Shown in pieces: positions 25,851 through 34,019 of a stretch of DNA of 64,000 bases. Each line of letters starts with the position of its first letter. Position 1 is the first letter of the stretch. Source of the DNA: Halomonas sp. HL-48. GTDB lineage: Bacteria; Pseudomonadota; Gammaproteobacteria; Pseudomonadales; Halomonadaceae. Position numbers and translations under genes: made by a program. The stretch is taken from NCBI RefSeq assembly GCF_001314875.1, contig NZ_LJZS01000001.1:186001-250000 (forward strand), read 5' to 3'. The notes below the pieces were generated by a model. The model made no database searches and had not been told where the DNA came from. It was given only the letters and a program-made list of their open reading frames with translations.

Positions 25851-27131
25851 TTACCGGTAAAATAGTTCCACCAGGCCCATGGGGAAGATCGGCACGTAGG
25901 TCACCAGCATCAGCAGCACGAACAGCAGCGCGACAAACGGCAAGTTGGCCTTGGATACATCCCAGATATCGGCCTTGGCCACCGAACAGGCGGTCATCAG
26001 CACGCTGGCCACCGGGGGCGTCTGTTGGCCGATCGCCAGGTTCAGCGTCACGATCATGCCGAAGTGGACGGGATCGATACCGACCATCATCACCAATGGC
26101 ATGACGATAGGCACCGTAAGAATGATCGCCGCCGCCGAGTGCAGAATCATGCCGATCAACAGCAGGAAGATGTTGAGCAATGCAAGCACCGCGTACTTGT
26201 TGCTGGTGAAGTCGCCGATCATCGCCGCCAGCATCTGCGGCAGTTGGGCGCGGGTCAGGAAATCCCCGAGCAGCGCCGAGCTTGCCACCAACAGCATGAC
26301 CACAGCAGTCTGAACACCGCCCTCTACCATGGCTGCACGTAGCTTCTTCCAGCGCAGCTCGCCGTAGCGGAAACTGATCAACAGCGCAGCCAATACCGCC
26401 AGCGCAGCGCCTTCGGTCGCGGTCATGAAGCCACCAAAGATGCCACCCAGAATGATCATGGGGAGCAAGAAGGCAAGGCCCGCCGCTTTAAAGGTGGACC
26501 ATACGCGGCTCAGCTTGAAGGTCTGCTCCACGGGAAAGTTGTAGCGAACCGCGAAGTACCAGGCGAGTGCCATCATCAACAGCCCGCCAACAATGCCGGG
26601 TACGATACCGGCAACGAAGAGCTGCACAACTGAGGTGTCGGCCATAGCGGCATACAGGATCATCGGGATCGACGGTGGAATGATGATGGCAAGCGATGCC
26701 GAAGACGACGTGATGGCCGCAGCAAACGGAGCGGGATACCCTTTGCGCTTCATCTCCGGAATCAGAATGGAGCCAAGCGCCGCCACATCGGCCACCGCAG
26801 ACCCGGAGATTTCGGCGAAGAATAGCGAGGTGCCGACGTTGACCATGGCCAGGCCGCCACGAATGAAGCCGAGCAGTGCAGAGGCGAAGTCGATCAGCCG
26901 CCGGGAGATGCCGCCGGTATTCATAATGGCACCAGCCAGAACGAACAACGGAATGGCGATCAGTGGGAACTTGGTCGCCCCCTCGAACAGCACTAGCGGG
27001 AAGCCGAGCAGACTGTTCGTGCCTTGCAGCACCAGCATGGCGACAATGGATATCGCCCCCAGGGCGACCGCGATAGGTATATTGATGAAGATCATGGCCA
27101 GGCCGGCCAGCAGAATCAAAGCCGTCGTCAT
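25851..27131 (-). CDS. dctM: TRAP transporter large permease (DctM)
   Basis: A 426-residue membrane protein with about twelve segments typical of DctM, the ion-coupled translocation subunit of TRAP carriers. Visible family stretches are FPLVLFEGATKFPLIAIPLFVLAGAIMNTGGISRRLIDFASALLG, SGSAVADVAALGSILIPEMKRKGYP and IIPPSIPMILYAAMADTSV. Its ATG overlaps the dctQ stop by four bases, so translation is coupled. It works with DctQ and the periplasmic DctP to import a carboxylate using a sodium gradient, which suits a halophile. The substrate is not known. Confidence 0.93.
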   Translation of the reverse strand: MTTALILLAGLAMIFINIPIAVALGAISIVAMLVLQGTNSLLGFPLVLFEGATKFPLIAIPLFVLAGAIMNTGGISRRLIDFASALLGFIRGGLAMVNVGTSLFFAEISGSAVADVAALGSILIPEMKRKGYPAPFAAAITSSSASLAIIIPPSIPMILYAAMADTSVVQLFVAGIVPGIVGGLLMMALAWYFAVRYNFPVEQTFKLSRVWSTFKAAGLAFLLPMIILGGIFGGFMTATEGAALAVLAALLISFRYGELRWKKLRAAMVEGGVQTAVVMLLVASSALLGDFLTRAQLPQMLAAMIGDFTSNKYAVLALLNIFLLLIGMILHSAAAIILTVPIVMPLVMMVGIDPVHFGMIVTLNLAIGQQTPPVASVLMTACSVAKADIWDVSKANLPFVALLFVLLMLVTYVPIFPMGLVELFYR

Positions 27132-27646
27132 TGCAATTCCTCCACAATATCCTGCTCCGAGGGCGGACTGCGCCCATCCCAGGCTTCGCGCAGGATGTCC
27201 GGCAGATTAAGCAGCTCGGCGATGACATAAAGCGCCGCACCAATAGGAATGGTGGACTGAGTAACAGCGGTGGGAATCGGCACGCTGACCATGGTAGAGC
27301 CACCGAGAACGCCGATAATGTAGACGCCATAAACAGCCAGCAGCACAAAGAAAGTAATGGTGATGACTTCACCGATCACGACCAGCGCCACGCGAACGGC
27401 CCGCGGGCGCGAATAGACGAAACCGGGAACGCTAATATGCGCACGTTTGAGGGCGGCAAGGGCGGCACCGTAGTAGGTCACCCACGCCAGCATCACGGCG
27501 GCGACCTCGTCATACCAGCCCAGGGAATTGCCGGTATAGCGGAAGCTGACACCGAGCAACACCACGACCGTCAAGGCAACCACCAGAAACATGGTGATGA
27601 CCTCGAGCAGCCACTCGAATCCGGATCGAAGTTTCAAAAGGGACAT
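27128..27646 (-). CDS. dctQ: TRAP transporter small permease (DctQ)
   Basis: About 172 residues with four membrane helices, the size and topology of DctQ. FRYTGNSLGWYDEVAAVMLAWVTYYGAALAALKRAHISV contains the family's W-E/D-V..R.H.. pattern. The ATG at 27646 (MSLLKLRSG) is chosen over the track's GTG nine bases upstream because GGAG is then eight bases away. It lies between dctP and dctM, with a four-base overlap to dctM and a gap of 86 bases to dctP. Confidence 0.9.
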   Translation of the reverse strand: MSLLKLRSGFEWLLEVITMFLVVALTVVVLLGVSFRYTGNSLGWYDEVAAVMLAWVTYYGAALAALKRAHISVPGFVYSRPRAVRVALVVIGEVITITFFVLLAVYGVYIIGVLGGSTMVSVPIPTAVTQSTIPIGAALYVIAELLNLPDILREAWDGRSPPSEQDIVEELQ

Positions 27647-27732
27647 TAAAGCCACTCCGTCGATCAGAGGAAGGACCGCCCGTCATGGGCGGTCCTTGGG
27701 TGGGTTCAGAAGGGTTCAGACTGCAGTGAGGC

Positions 27733-28719
27733 TCAGTCTTCCTCACCCAGCTCCAACACGCGGTCGACCAGGTCGCCGCCACCTTCCACTTCCTCGTCGA
27801 AGCGCTCATAGACCGGACCACTGGCATCGATAAAGGACTGCAGGTCAGGCTCGTTGACTTCCATGCCGGCCTCTTCCATCTCGCCCAGCAGTTCCTCGTC
27901 CTGCTTGGCAGCCGTCTCGTAGACAAAGTCCTGAACCTCTTGAGCGGTTTCTTCCAGAACCTCACGCACGTCTTCTGGCAAGTCCTCCCAATGGCTCTTT
28001 GAGACCACTACATAGGCTGGGGTGTAAACGTGATTGGTCATGGAGAGGTAGTCCTGCACCTCTTGGAACTTCTGGGAATGGATCTGTACTAGAGGGTTTT
28101 CCTGGCCATCCATAGTACCGGTCTGCAGCGCCGTGAAGACTTCCGAGAGCGCCATGGGTGAGGGGTTAGCGCCGTATTCCTCGAACATACGCACCCTCCA
28201 CTTGCCTTCTGGGGTGCGTAGTTTCAAACCGTCCAGGTCTTCGGGCGTCTCAATGGGCCGCTCGTTGTTGGTGATCTGGCGGAAGCCATTCTCCCAGACG
28301 GCCAGAACCTTGTACCCCTCTTCCTCCACCAGTGGGTAGAGATCGGGTTCGATGACCTCATCGATGACCCGCTTCATGTGGTCGCGGTCCTGGATCAGAT
28401 AGGGCATCTCGAACAGACCAAACTCGTCCACCACCGAGGACATCACCGTAGAGGGCAGCGTAAAGGTGAGCTGGCCGAGCTTGAGCTTCTGCATCATCGA
28501 GCTGTCACCACCCAGTTGGCTCGATCCATATGGCTCTACCTTGTAGTCGTCACCCAGTCGCTCGTTGGCCAGCTTGGCGAATTCCTTCACGGACGTATCG
28601 AACAACGAACCGGGATTGCCTACGTGCCCGAACTGCAGCTCGGTCTGAGCCATACCGAGCCCTGGCGTAAGGCTCAACGCCAGTGAGGCGGTGACGAATG
28701 CTGTCTTGATGTTTTTCAT
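27733..28719 (-). CDS. dctP: TRAP transporter substrate-binding protein (DctP)
   Basis: A 328-residue periplasmic protein. A signal peptide (MKNIKTAFVTASLALSLTPGLGMAQ) is followed by TELQFGHVGNPGSLFDTSVKEFAKLANERLGDDYKVEPYGSSQLGGD, the usual DctP opening. FRQITNNERPIETPEDLDGLKLRTPEG contains the arginine that normally salt-bridges the ligand's carboxylate, and ALQTGTMDGQENPL is the family's C-lobe motif. The C-terminus is very acidic, as is common for exported halophile proteins. It is the first gene of the TRAP-hydratase-CoA-transferase run, with a TTGAATTCAA palindrome upstream. The ligand is a carboxylate of unknown identity. Confidence 0.93.
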   Translation of the reverse strand: MKNIKTAFVTASLALSLTPGLGMAQTELQFGHVGNPGSLFDTSVKEFAKLANERLGDDYKVEPYGSSQLGGDSSMMQKLKLGQLTFTLPSTVMSSVVDEFGLFEMPYLIQDRDHMKRVIDEVIEPDLYPLVEEEGYKVLAVWENGFRQITNNERPIETPEDLDGLKLRTPEGKWRVRMFEEYGANPSPMALSEVFTALQTGTMDGQENPLVQIHSQKFQEVQDYLSMTNHVYTPAYVVVSKSHWEDLPEDVREVLEETAQEVQDFVYETAAKQDEELLGEMEEAGMEVNEPDLQSFIDASGPVYERFDEEVEGGGDLVDRVLELGEED

Positions 28720-28884
28720 TGGGTACTCCAGTGCTGGCTTGTTGTTGTTGTGCGCGTGTTGCCCAGGTCAGCGCTCCTTTGAGGTTGTTTGGGTATCGTG
28801 GCTGTCGCCTGGGAAGCGCGACGACGAACCGACTCGTCTCTCCCCTTCTGGCGAAGCGGCGAATCAAATCGTCATACACTCAAC

Positions 28885-28897
28885 TTGAATTCAAAAT
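28885..28897. promoter_or_regulatory. TTGAATTCAA palindrome upstream of dctP
   Basis: A ten-base perfect palindrome followed by AAT, about 170 bases upstream of dctP. The core TTGAATTCA recurs at 23794 and 29564 in the same locus. The 293-base gap 28720-29012 contains no gene that I can support. Confidence 0.45.
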
Positions 28898-29012
28898 GCA
28901 AAATTAGGTATTAAACTTTAGTCGACAAGCCATGAGGCGAAACAAATAATGTTTCTCCCTCAATGGATTGGCGAAATAAGCGAAATAAAATTAGCAATAA
29001 AGCAGAAAGGGA

Positions 29013-29474
29013 TTATTCGGGCTCAAGCCCCCACTTGAGCCCGGCAGCCTCGATACCTGCAATAACGACCTGCTGGTCTTCGTCTGACGACGCGCCGCTA
29101 GCGCCCATCGCCCCGATAACAAAGCTTTGCGCATCAAGCACAGGCACGCCGCCTGCAACCGCCACAAAATGGCCTTGGGAAGCCGCCGAAACGCTGGACA
29201 CAAAGGCGGGGCGCTGCGCATTGCGAGCCCCAACCACACCACTGGCAACACCAATGCCCAATGCGGTATACGCTTTACCTTGGGCCACCGGGTGGCGAAG
29301 CGGCGCGCAGCCGTCTTCGCGCTCGGCGGCCACAAGATTGCCACCCCCGTCCAGCACCACCAGCGTTAACGGCGGTATATTTAACGCTCGCGCCTTCATA
29401 ATGGCGGCATCGATCATCTGACGCGCCTGCTCCCGCGTGAGCTGCACGCTACATTTAAATACTTGACCAGCCAT
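29013..29474 (-). CDS. GlcG/HbpS family (DUF336) protein
   Basis: A 153-residue protein of the heme-binding HbpS/GlcG family. Typical segments are LTREQARQMIDAAIMKARALNIPPLTLVVLDGGGNLVAAEREDG, IGVASGVVGARNAQRPAFVSSVSAASQGHFVAVAGGVPVLD and VIGAMGASGASSDEDQQVVIAGIEA. Members accompany glycolate, glycerol or propanediol pathways, but their biochemical role is unsettled. This copy is divergent from the GntR gene at 29711 and upstream of the TRAP operon in the same direction. A second, shorter member (glcG) ends the glcDEF operon, so the window holds two paralogues. Confidence 0.88.
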   Translation of the reverse strand: MAGQVFKCSVQLTREQARQMIDAAIMKARALNIPPLTLVVLDGGGNLVAAEREDGCAPLRHPVAQGKAYTALGIGVASGVVGARNAQRPAFVSSVSAASQGHFVAVAGGVPVLDAQSFVIGAMGASGASSDEDQQVVIAGIEAAGLKWGLEPE

Positions 29475-29563
29475 ATTGTGCTCCGTTTGTGTTAAGTGAA
29501 TACTTGCTAAACTTCCGAAATAACAGAAATAGCAACTGTGTCACTTGACCACAACCAAAGAAT

Positions 29564-29577
29564 ATTGAATTCATAAT
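29564..29577. promoter_or_regulatory. ATTGAATTCATAAT site between HbpS-like gene and GntR gene
   Basis: It shares ATTGAATTCAT with the minus-strand reading of 23794-23807, and TTGAATTCA with 28885. It lies in the 236-base divergent region where an autoregulating GntR operator would be expected. Confidence 0.45.
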
Positions 29578-29710
29578 ATTTTTTATAGATCATACTCGTT
29601 AACGTACTGGCGCAACCCGAACCTCCATAGCCGCATACGGTTTCGGTAATATTGGGTAGCCAAGGGATTGGTAATGCACAATATGCGCCTTCAGGTGAAG
29701 AGAAACGAAT

Positions 29711-30391
29711 ATGACCAAGATATTGCAACGCAATCTATATCGTGAAGTGGCCGACCGTATCGGCGATCTTATTGAACACGGGGAACTCGCGCCTGGGGAG
29801 CGTATTTCAGAAAAGCAGCTGTGCGAGAAATTCGGGGTATCGCGCACGCCCTTGCGAGAAGCGCTCAAAGTGCTCGCCACCGAAGGGCTAATTGAATTAC
29901 TGCCTAACCGTGGTGCGCGAGTGGTTCGCTTAACGTTCAAAAAAGTCAAAGATACTTACGACCTGATGGCCGCCTTGGAAGGTCTTTCCGGGGAGCTGGC
30001 CTGCCAATACATCAGCGATGCAGAAATCGCTGACATTCGCAGGCTGCATGAGGAGATGCTGACGCATTACCGTAATCGAGAGCTAATGACCTATTTCGAG
30101 GTCAACCGGCAAATACACGAAAGCATTCTGGCGGCATCGCGTAACGACTTGCTTCAGGAGATGTACAGCAACTTAAGCCAGCGAGTGAAACGGGTTCGCT
30201 ATTCCAAAAAAATGACCCAAACGTTCTGGAGTCAAGCGGTGCAAGACCACGAGAACATGATGGCCGCACTTGAGAAACGCGACGGTCGGCTACTGGGGCA
30301 AATTTTACGCGACCACCTGTGCAATAAACTGGAGGTCGCGACCCTGGCCGGCGTGATCGAAGACGACCGTTTGAGCGTGGCGAATTCTTAA
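29711..30391 (+). CDS. GntR family regulator, FCD subfamily (TRAP-locus regulator candidate)
   Basis: A 226-residue protein. The winged helix (LYREVADRIGDLIEHGELAPGERISEKQLCEKFGVSRTPLREALKVLATEGLIELLPNRGARV) is followed by an FCD domain with histidines in VNRQIHESILAASRND, QDHENMMAALEKRD and LRDHLCNKLE. It is divergent from the HbpS-like gene and the TRAP operon, so it probably senses the imported acid or a CoA-pathway intermediate. The recurring TTGAATTCA palindrome is the best candidate for its operator. The next gene, another GntR regulator, converges with it 11 bases beyond its stop. Confidence 0.87.
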   Translation: MTKILQRNLYREVADRIGDLIEHGELAPGERISEKQLCEKFGVSRTPLREALKVLATEGLIELLPNRGARVVRLTFKKVKDTYDLMAALEGLSGELACQYISDAEIADIRRLHEEMLTHYRNRELMTYFEVNRQIHESILAASRNDLLQEMYSNLSQRVKRVRYSKKMTQTFWSQAVQDHENMMAALEKRDGRLLGQILRDHLCNKLEVATLAGVIEDDRLSVANS

Positions 30392-30402
30392 GGCGTTAAA
30401 CG

Positions 30403-31182
30403 CTACTGCCACTGTTCCAAGCGCATAGCTGAGCGCTCCAGGCGATGATGCTCGGCTTCCAGCTCGCGCAGCAACTCGCTAATACTGGTTAAATGCTCCA
30501 GGGCGATTCGTTTTGCCTGCTCGGCGTCTCCACTGACCACGGCATCGTGAAGCTGCACATGTTGTTGATTGATCATTTCGCGCGGGCCGGGGCGGTGATA
30601 CAAGTGCTTCATTGAGGCAAACACCGAACTTAGCAGTAAGTCGGTCAAGCTCTGCAGCGTATGAACCAATACCGGATTGTGCGAAGCCTGTGATATCGCC
30701 AGGTGAAACGCATGGTCCAGCCGCGCCAATCGCTCAACATCCAACGCCTCAGGCTGTGCGGCATAGTCGGCCATTTCCTGGTAGCGGCGAGTAATCAGCA
30801 CGCGGTCCATGGAGGTGCCGCGTTTGGCAGCCAAATACGCGGACTCACCTTCCAGTAACGAGCGGACTTCCAACAAGTCAAACAAAGTACGTGGGTGGTC
30901 GCGAAACAGGTGCATCAGCGGGCTTTGCGGGTCTACCGGCAACAGCGAGGCCACAGTAGAACCATGCCCTTGCCGGGTATCGATGATGGCTTTGCTGCGT
31001 AGGATTCTTAATCCCTCGCGCAGCGATGCACGGGAAACGCCCAAACGATCACACAAACGTCGCTCCGAGGGCAGCAACTGCCCTGGCCGAAAAACGCCTT
31101 CTAAAATCAACTCTTCCAACCTGGCGGCCACATGCTCGGGGGTGCGTCGGCCCATTGGTATTTCATCATTGCTAAATGCCAT
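30403..31182 (-). CDS. glcC: GlcC-type GntR regulator of glycolate oxidation
   Basis: A 259-residue FadR/FCD-type regulator. The DNA-binding domain reads RRTPEHVAARLEELILEGVFRPGQLLPSERRLCDRLGVSRASLREGLRILRSKAIIDTRQGHGS, with the PSER-R-LGVSR pattern of the GlcC/PdhR/LldR group. The ligand domain has histidines in DHAFHLAISQASHNPVLV and LHDAVVSGDAEQAK. AGGAGG precedes the ATG. It is divergent from glcD, exactly as in E. coli, with TGGTCTGACCA between them. It is expected to activate glcDEFG in response to glycolate or glyoxylate. An LldR or PdhR role cannot be excluded, given a near-identical site upstream of lactate permease. Confidence 0.85.
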   Translation of the reverse strand: MAFSNDEIPMGRRTPEHVAARLEELILEGVFRPGQLLPSERRLCDRLGVSRASLREGLRILRSKAIIDTRQGHGSTVASLLPVDPQSPLMHLFRDHPRTLFDLLEVRSLLEGESAYLAAKRGTSMDRVLITRRYQEMADYAAQPEALDVERLARLDHAFHLAISQASHNPVLVHTLQSLTDLLLSSVFASMKHLYHRPGPREMINQQHVQLHDAVVSGDAEQAKRIALEHLTSISELLRELEAEHHRLERSAMRLEQWQ

Positions 31183-31241
31183 GCAGCCTCCTATGGGTAG
31201 TGTTGGCTTTGCTAGCGCTTGACTGGCTATCGACTAATTAC

Positions 31242-31252
31242 TGGTCTGACCA
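31242..31252. promoter_or_regulatory. TGGTCTGACCA, GlcC-type operator in the glcC-glcD region
   Basis: TGGTC and GACCA are perfect inverted arms around a single base. This is the standard half-site pattern of FadR-subfamily GntR proteins. It lies 60 bases upstream of glcC and 120 bases upstream of glcD. Confidence 0.65.
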
Positions 31253-31371
31253 TTGCACCACAGCCTAGACAGACGCACAAAAAAAGCTCAGATTGGGCAA
31301 AATGCCTAAGCACCGTGGCTATCACTTTTTAAGTGAAAAAGGCTAAAAACTAAACCGTTAGGGGTGTCCTT

Positions 31372-32871
31372 ATGAATATCCTCTTTGATGAGCGCCTCGA
31401 CGGCGAACTGGTTCGCCGCGATAAAACCGAGGTGTTGACCGACCTGCAGCAAGCCGTGCCGTCGCTTACCTTACTTCACCGCGAAGAAGACCTGCATCCG
31501 TTTGAATGCGACGGCCTGGCGGCCTACCGCATCCTGCCCATGCTGGTGGCGCTACCCGAGACCCTTGACGAAGTGGAAGGGTTGCTCAAACGCTGTCACG
31601 CCCTCGGCGTGCCGGTTGTGACGCGCGGCGCGGGCACCGGGCTTTCCGGGGGCGCGCTGCCGCTGGAACGCGGTGTGTTGCTGGTCATGTCGCGCTTCAA
31701 TCAAATTCTCAAGGTCGACCCCGAGGCGCGCCTGGCGCGGGTGCAACCCGGCGTGCGCAATCTGGCCATTTCCGAGGCCGCCGCGCCTTTCGGGCTTTAC
31801 TACGCGCCGGACCCTTCGTCGCAGATCGCCTGTTCGATCGGCGGCAATGTGGCCGAGAATGCCGGCGGCGTACACTGTCTGAAATACGGCCTGACGGTCC
31901 ACAACGTCATGCGCGTGGACATCATGACCATCGAGGGAGAGCGCATGACGCTCGGTTCCGAGGCGCTTGATGCGCCAGGCTTCGACCTGCTTGCCCTGAT
32001 GAACGGCTCCGAAGGAATGCTCGGCGTGGTCACCGAGATCACCGTCAAGCTGCTACCCAAGCCCGAAACCGCCAAAGTCCTGATGGCAAGCTTCGACGAC
32101 GTCGAAAAAGCTGGCCGCGCGGTGGGCGATATCATCGCCGCGGGTATCATCCCGGGCGGCCTGGAAATGATGGACAAGCTGGCTATCAAAGCCGCCGAAG
32201 ATTTCGTCAAAGCCGGCTACCCGCTGGATGCCGAAGCCATTCTGCTGTGCGAGCTCGACGGGGTGGAAGCCGACGTGGACGACGACTGTGCCACCGTTCG
32301 CCGCGTGCTCACCGACGCAGGCGCCACCGACATTCAGCAGGCCCGCGACGACGCAGAACGTGCCAAATTCTGGGCCGGCCGTAAAAACGCCTTCCCGGCA
32401 GTTGGGCGGATGTCGCCGGATTATTACTGCATGGATGGCACGATCCCGCGCCGTGAGCTGCCCCGCGTGCTCAAGGGCATCGCCGCGCTTTCCGAAGAAA
32501 GCGGCTTGCTGGTGGCCAACGTGTTCCACGCCGGCGACGGCAATATGCACCCGCTGATCCTGTTCGATGCCAACAAGGAAGGCGAGCTGGCGCTGGCGGA
32601 AGACGTCGGCGGCAAGATCCTCGAGCTGTGCGTCGCCGCCGGCGGGTCGATTACCGGCGAACACGGTGTGGGGCGGGAAAAGATCAACCAGATGTGCAGC
32701 CAGTTCCAGCCCGACGAACTGACCGTTTTCCATGCCCTGAAAGCGGCGTTTGACCCGCAGCGGCTGCTCAATCCGGGCAAGAACATTCCGACGCTGGCGC
32801 GCTGCGCCGAGTTCGGTGCGATGCACGTCCATAACAACGAACTACCGCACCCTGAACTGCCGCGTTTCTAG
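31372..32871 (+). CDS. glcD: Glycolate oxidase FAD-binding subunit GlcD
   Basis: The 499-residue length equals E. coli GlcD. The FAD_binding_4 domain has PVVTRGAGTGLSGGALPLERGVLLVMSRFN and CSIGGNVAENAGGVHCLKYGLT; the C-terminal FAD-oxidase domain has FHAGDGNMHPLILFD and ITGEHGVGREKINQM, then FDPQRLLNPGKNIPT. It oxidises glycolate (and D-lactate) to glyoxylate at the inner face of the membrane, with electrons passing through GlcE and GlcF to quinone. It is the first gene of glcDEFG, 33 bases before glcE. Confidence 0.96.
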   Translation: MNILFDERLDGELVRRDKTEVLTDLQQAVPSLTLLHREEDLHPFECDGLAAYRILPMLVALPETLDEVEGLLKRCHALGVPVVTRGAGTGLSGGALPLERGVLLVMSRFNQILKVDPEARLARVQPGVRNLAISEAAAPFGLYYAPDPSSQIACSIGGNVAENAGGVHCLKYGLTVHNVMRVDIMTIEGERMTLGSEALDAPGFDLLALMNGSEGMLGVVTEITVKLLPKPETAKVLMASFDDVEKAGRAVGDIIAAGIIPGGLEMMDKLAIKAAEDFVKAGYPLDAEAILLCELDGVEADVDDDCATVRRVLTDAGATDIQQARDDAERAKFWAGRKNAFPAVGRMSPDYYCMDGTIPRRELPRVLKGIAALSEESGLLVANVFHAGDGNMHPLILFDANKEGELALAEDVGGKILELCVAAGGSITGEHGVGREKINQMCSQFQPDELTVFHALKAAFDPQRLLNPGKNIPTLARCAEFGAMHVHNNELPHPELPRF

Positions 32872-32904
32872 CGTGCCCAAGAAAGACGATCATTAGGAAA
32901 GACC

Positions 32905-34005
32905 ATGACTAACACCGTGACTCATTCGGCGGATAACGACATGGCCGAGGCGCTGTGCGAGCAGGTCCGCCAGGCCCACGCGTCCCGCACTCCGCTGCGG
33001 ATTGTCGGCGGCGATACCCGCGCCTTTTACGGTCGTCCCGTCGACGGCCAGACGCTGAGCGTTGCCGACCACGCCGGCATCGTGGATTACGACCCGGTCG
33101 AACTGGTGGTCACCGTGCGTGCCGGCACCCGGCTGAGCGACCTGGAGGCGGTGCTTGCCGACCACCATCAGATGCTCGCCTTTGAGCCGCCCGCCTTCGG
33201 TAAGGCCAGCACCATCGGCGGCGCCGTTGCCACCGGCCTTTCCGGGCCGCGCCGCCCCTGGGCGGGCGCGGCGCGTGACTTCGTGCTCGGCACGCGCATC
33301 ATCACCCAGGAAGGCAAGCTGTTGCGCTTCGGCGGCGAAGTGATGAAAAACGTCGCCGGCTATGATCTGTCGCGCATGCTGACCGGCGCCCAGGGCACGC
33401 TTGGCGTGCTGGCTGATATCTCCTTCAAGGTACTGCCGTTGCCCAGCGCCAGCCACAGCCTGCGCCTTTCCATGGGTATCGACGACGCGCTCAAGAAAGT
33501 CGCTGAACTGGGCCGCCAGCCGCTGCCCATCACCGCGGCCGCCTGGCATCAGAATACGCTTTTTATTCGCCTGGAAGGTGGCGTGAGCTCGGTGAAGGCG
33601 ACGCGCGAGCGACTGGGCGGCGACGACCTCGACGCCCAGTTCTGGACGTCCCTGCGCGACCACCAGCATGACTTTTTCACGCTTGGTGACGGGCAGTCGC
33701 TATGGCGCCTGTCACTGCCGCCCAACACGCCGCCACTGGCGCTGGATATCCCTGAAGCGGATATCTTCTACGACTGGGGCGGCAGCCAGCGCTGGGTCAA
33801 GACCTCGCTGGATGCCGACACGCTGCGCGACGCGTGCCGGGCCGCCGGTGGCCACGCCACCTGCTATACGCCCCATTCGCAAGGGGGCGCCGAGAGCCCC
33901 TTTACGCCGCTGCCAAGCGTGGTGGAAAAATACCACCGCAATTTGAAGGCAGAGCTGGATGTCCACGGCATTTTTAACCCCGGACGTCTCTATGCGGCGT
34001 TTTAA
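32905..34005 (+). CDS. glcE: Glycolate oxidase FAD-binding subunit GlcE
   Basis: A 366-residue shorter flavin-domain paralogue of GlcD, as usual for GlcE. It begins with LRIVGGDTRAFYGRPVDGQTL, continues with ITVRAGTRL-like VVTVRAGTRLSDLEAVLADHHQMLAFEPPAFGKASTIGGAVATGLSGPRRPWAGAARDFVLG, and ends VHGIFNPGRLYAAF. It is needed for glycolate oxidase activity together with GlcD and GlcF. An AGGAAAG ribosome site sits before the ATG, and the stop is 14 bases before glcF, so it is part of one operon. Confidence 0.95.
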   Translation: MTNTVTHSADNDMAEALCEQVRQAHASRTPLRIVGGDTRAFYGRPVDGQTLSVADHAGIVDYDPVELVVTVRAGTRLSDLEAVLADHHQMLAFEPPAFGKASTIGGAVATGLSGPRRPWAGAARDFVLGTRIITQEGKLLRFGGEVMKNVAGYDLSRMLTGAQGTLGVLADISFKVLPLPSASHSLRLSMGIDDALKKVAELGRQPLPITAAAWHQNTLFIRLEGGVSSVKATRERLGGDDLDAQFWTSLRDHQHDFFTLGDGQSLWRLSLPPNTPPLALDIPEADIFYDWGGSQRWVKTSLDADTLRDACRAAGGHATCYTPHSQGGAESPFTPLPSVVEKYHRNLKAELDVHGIFNPGRLYAAF

Positions 34006-34019
34006 TCAGGAGAGCTGAC

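Noticed and set aside
29013-29474. Calling the HbpS-like gene a duplicate glcG of the glc operon
   Set aside because: It is longer, divergent in sequence and linked to the TRAP locus, so it is listed as a separate family member.
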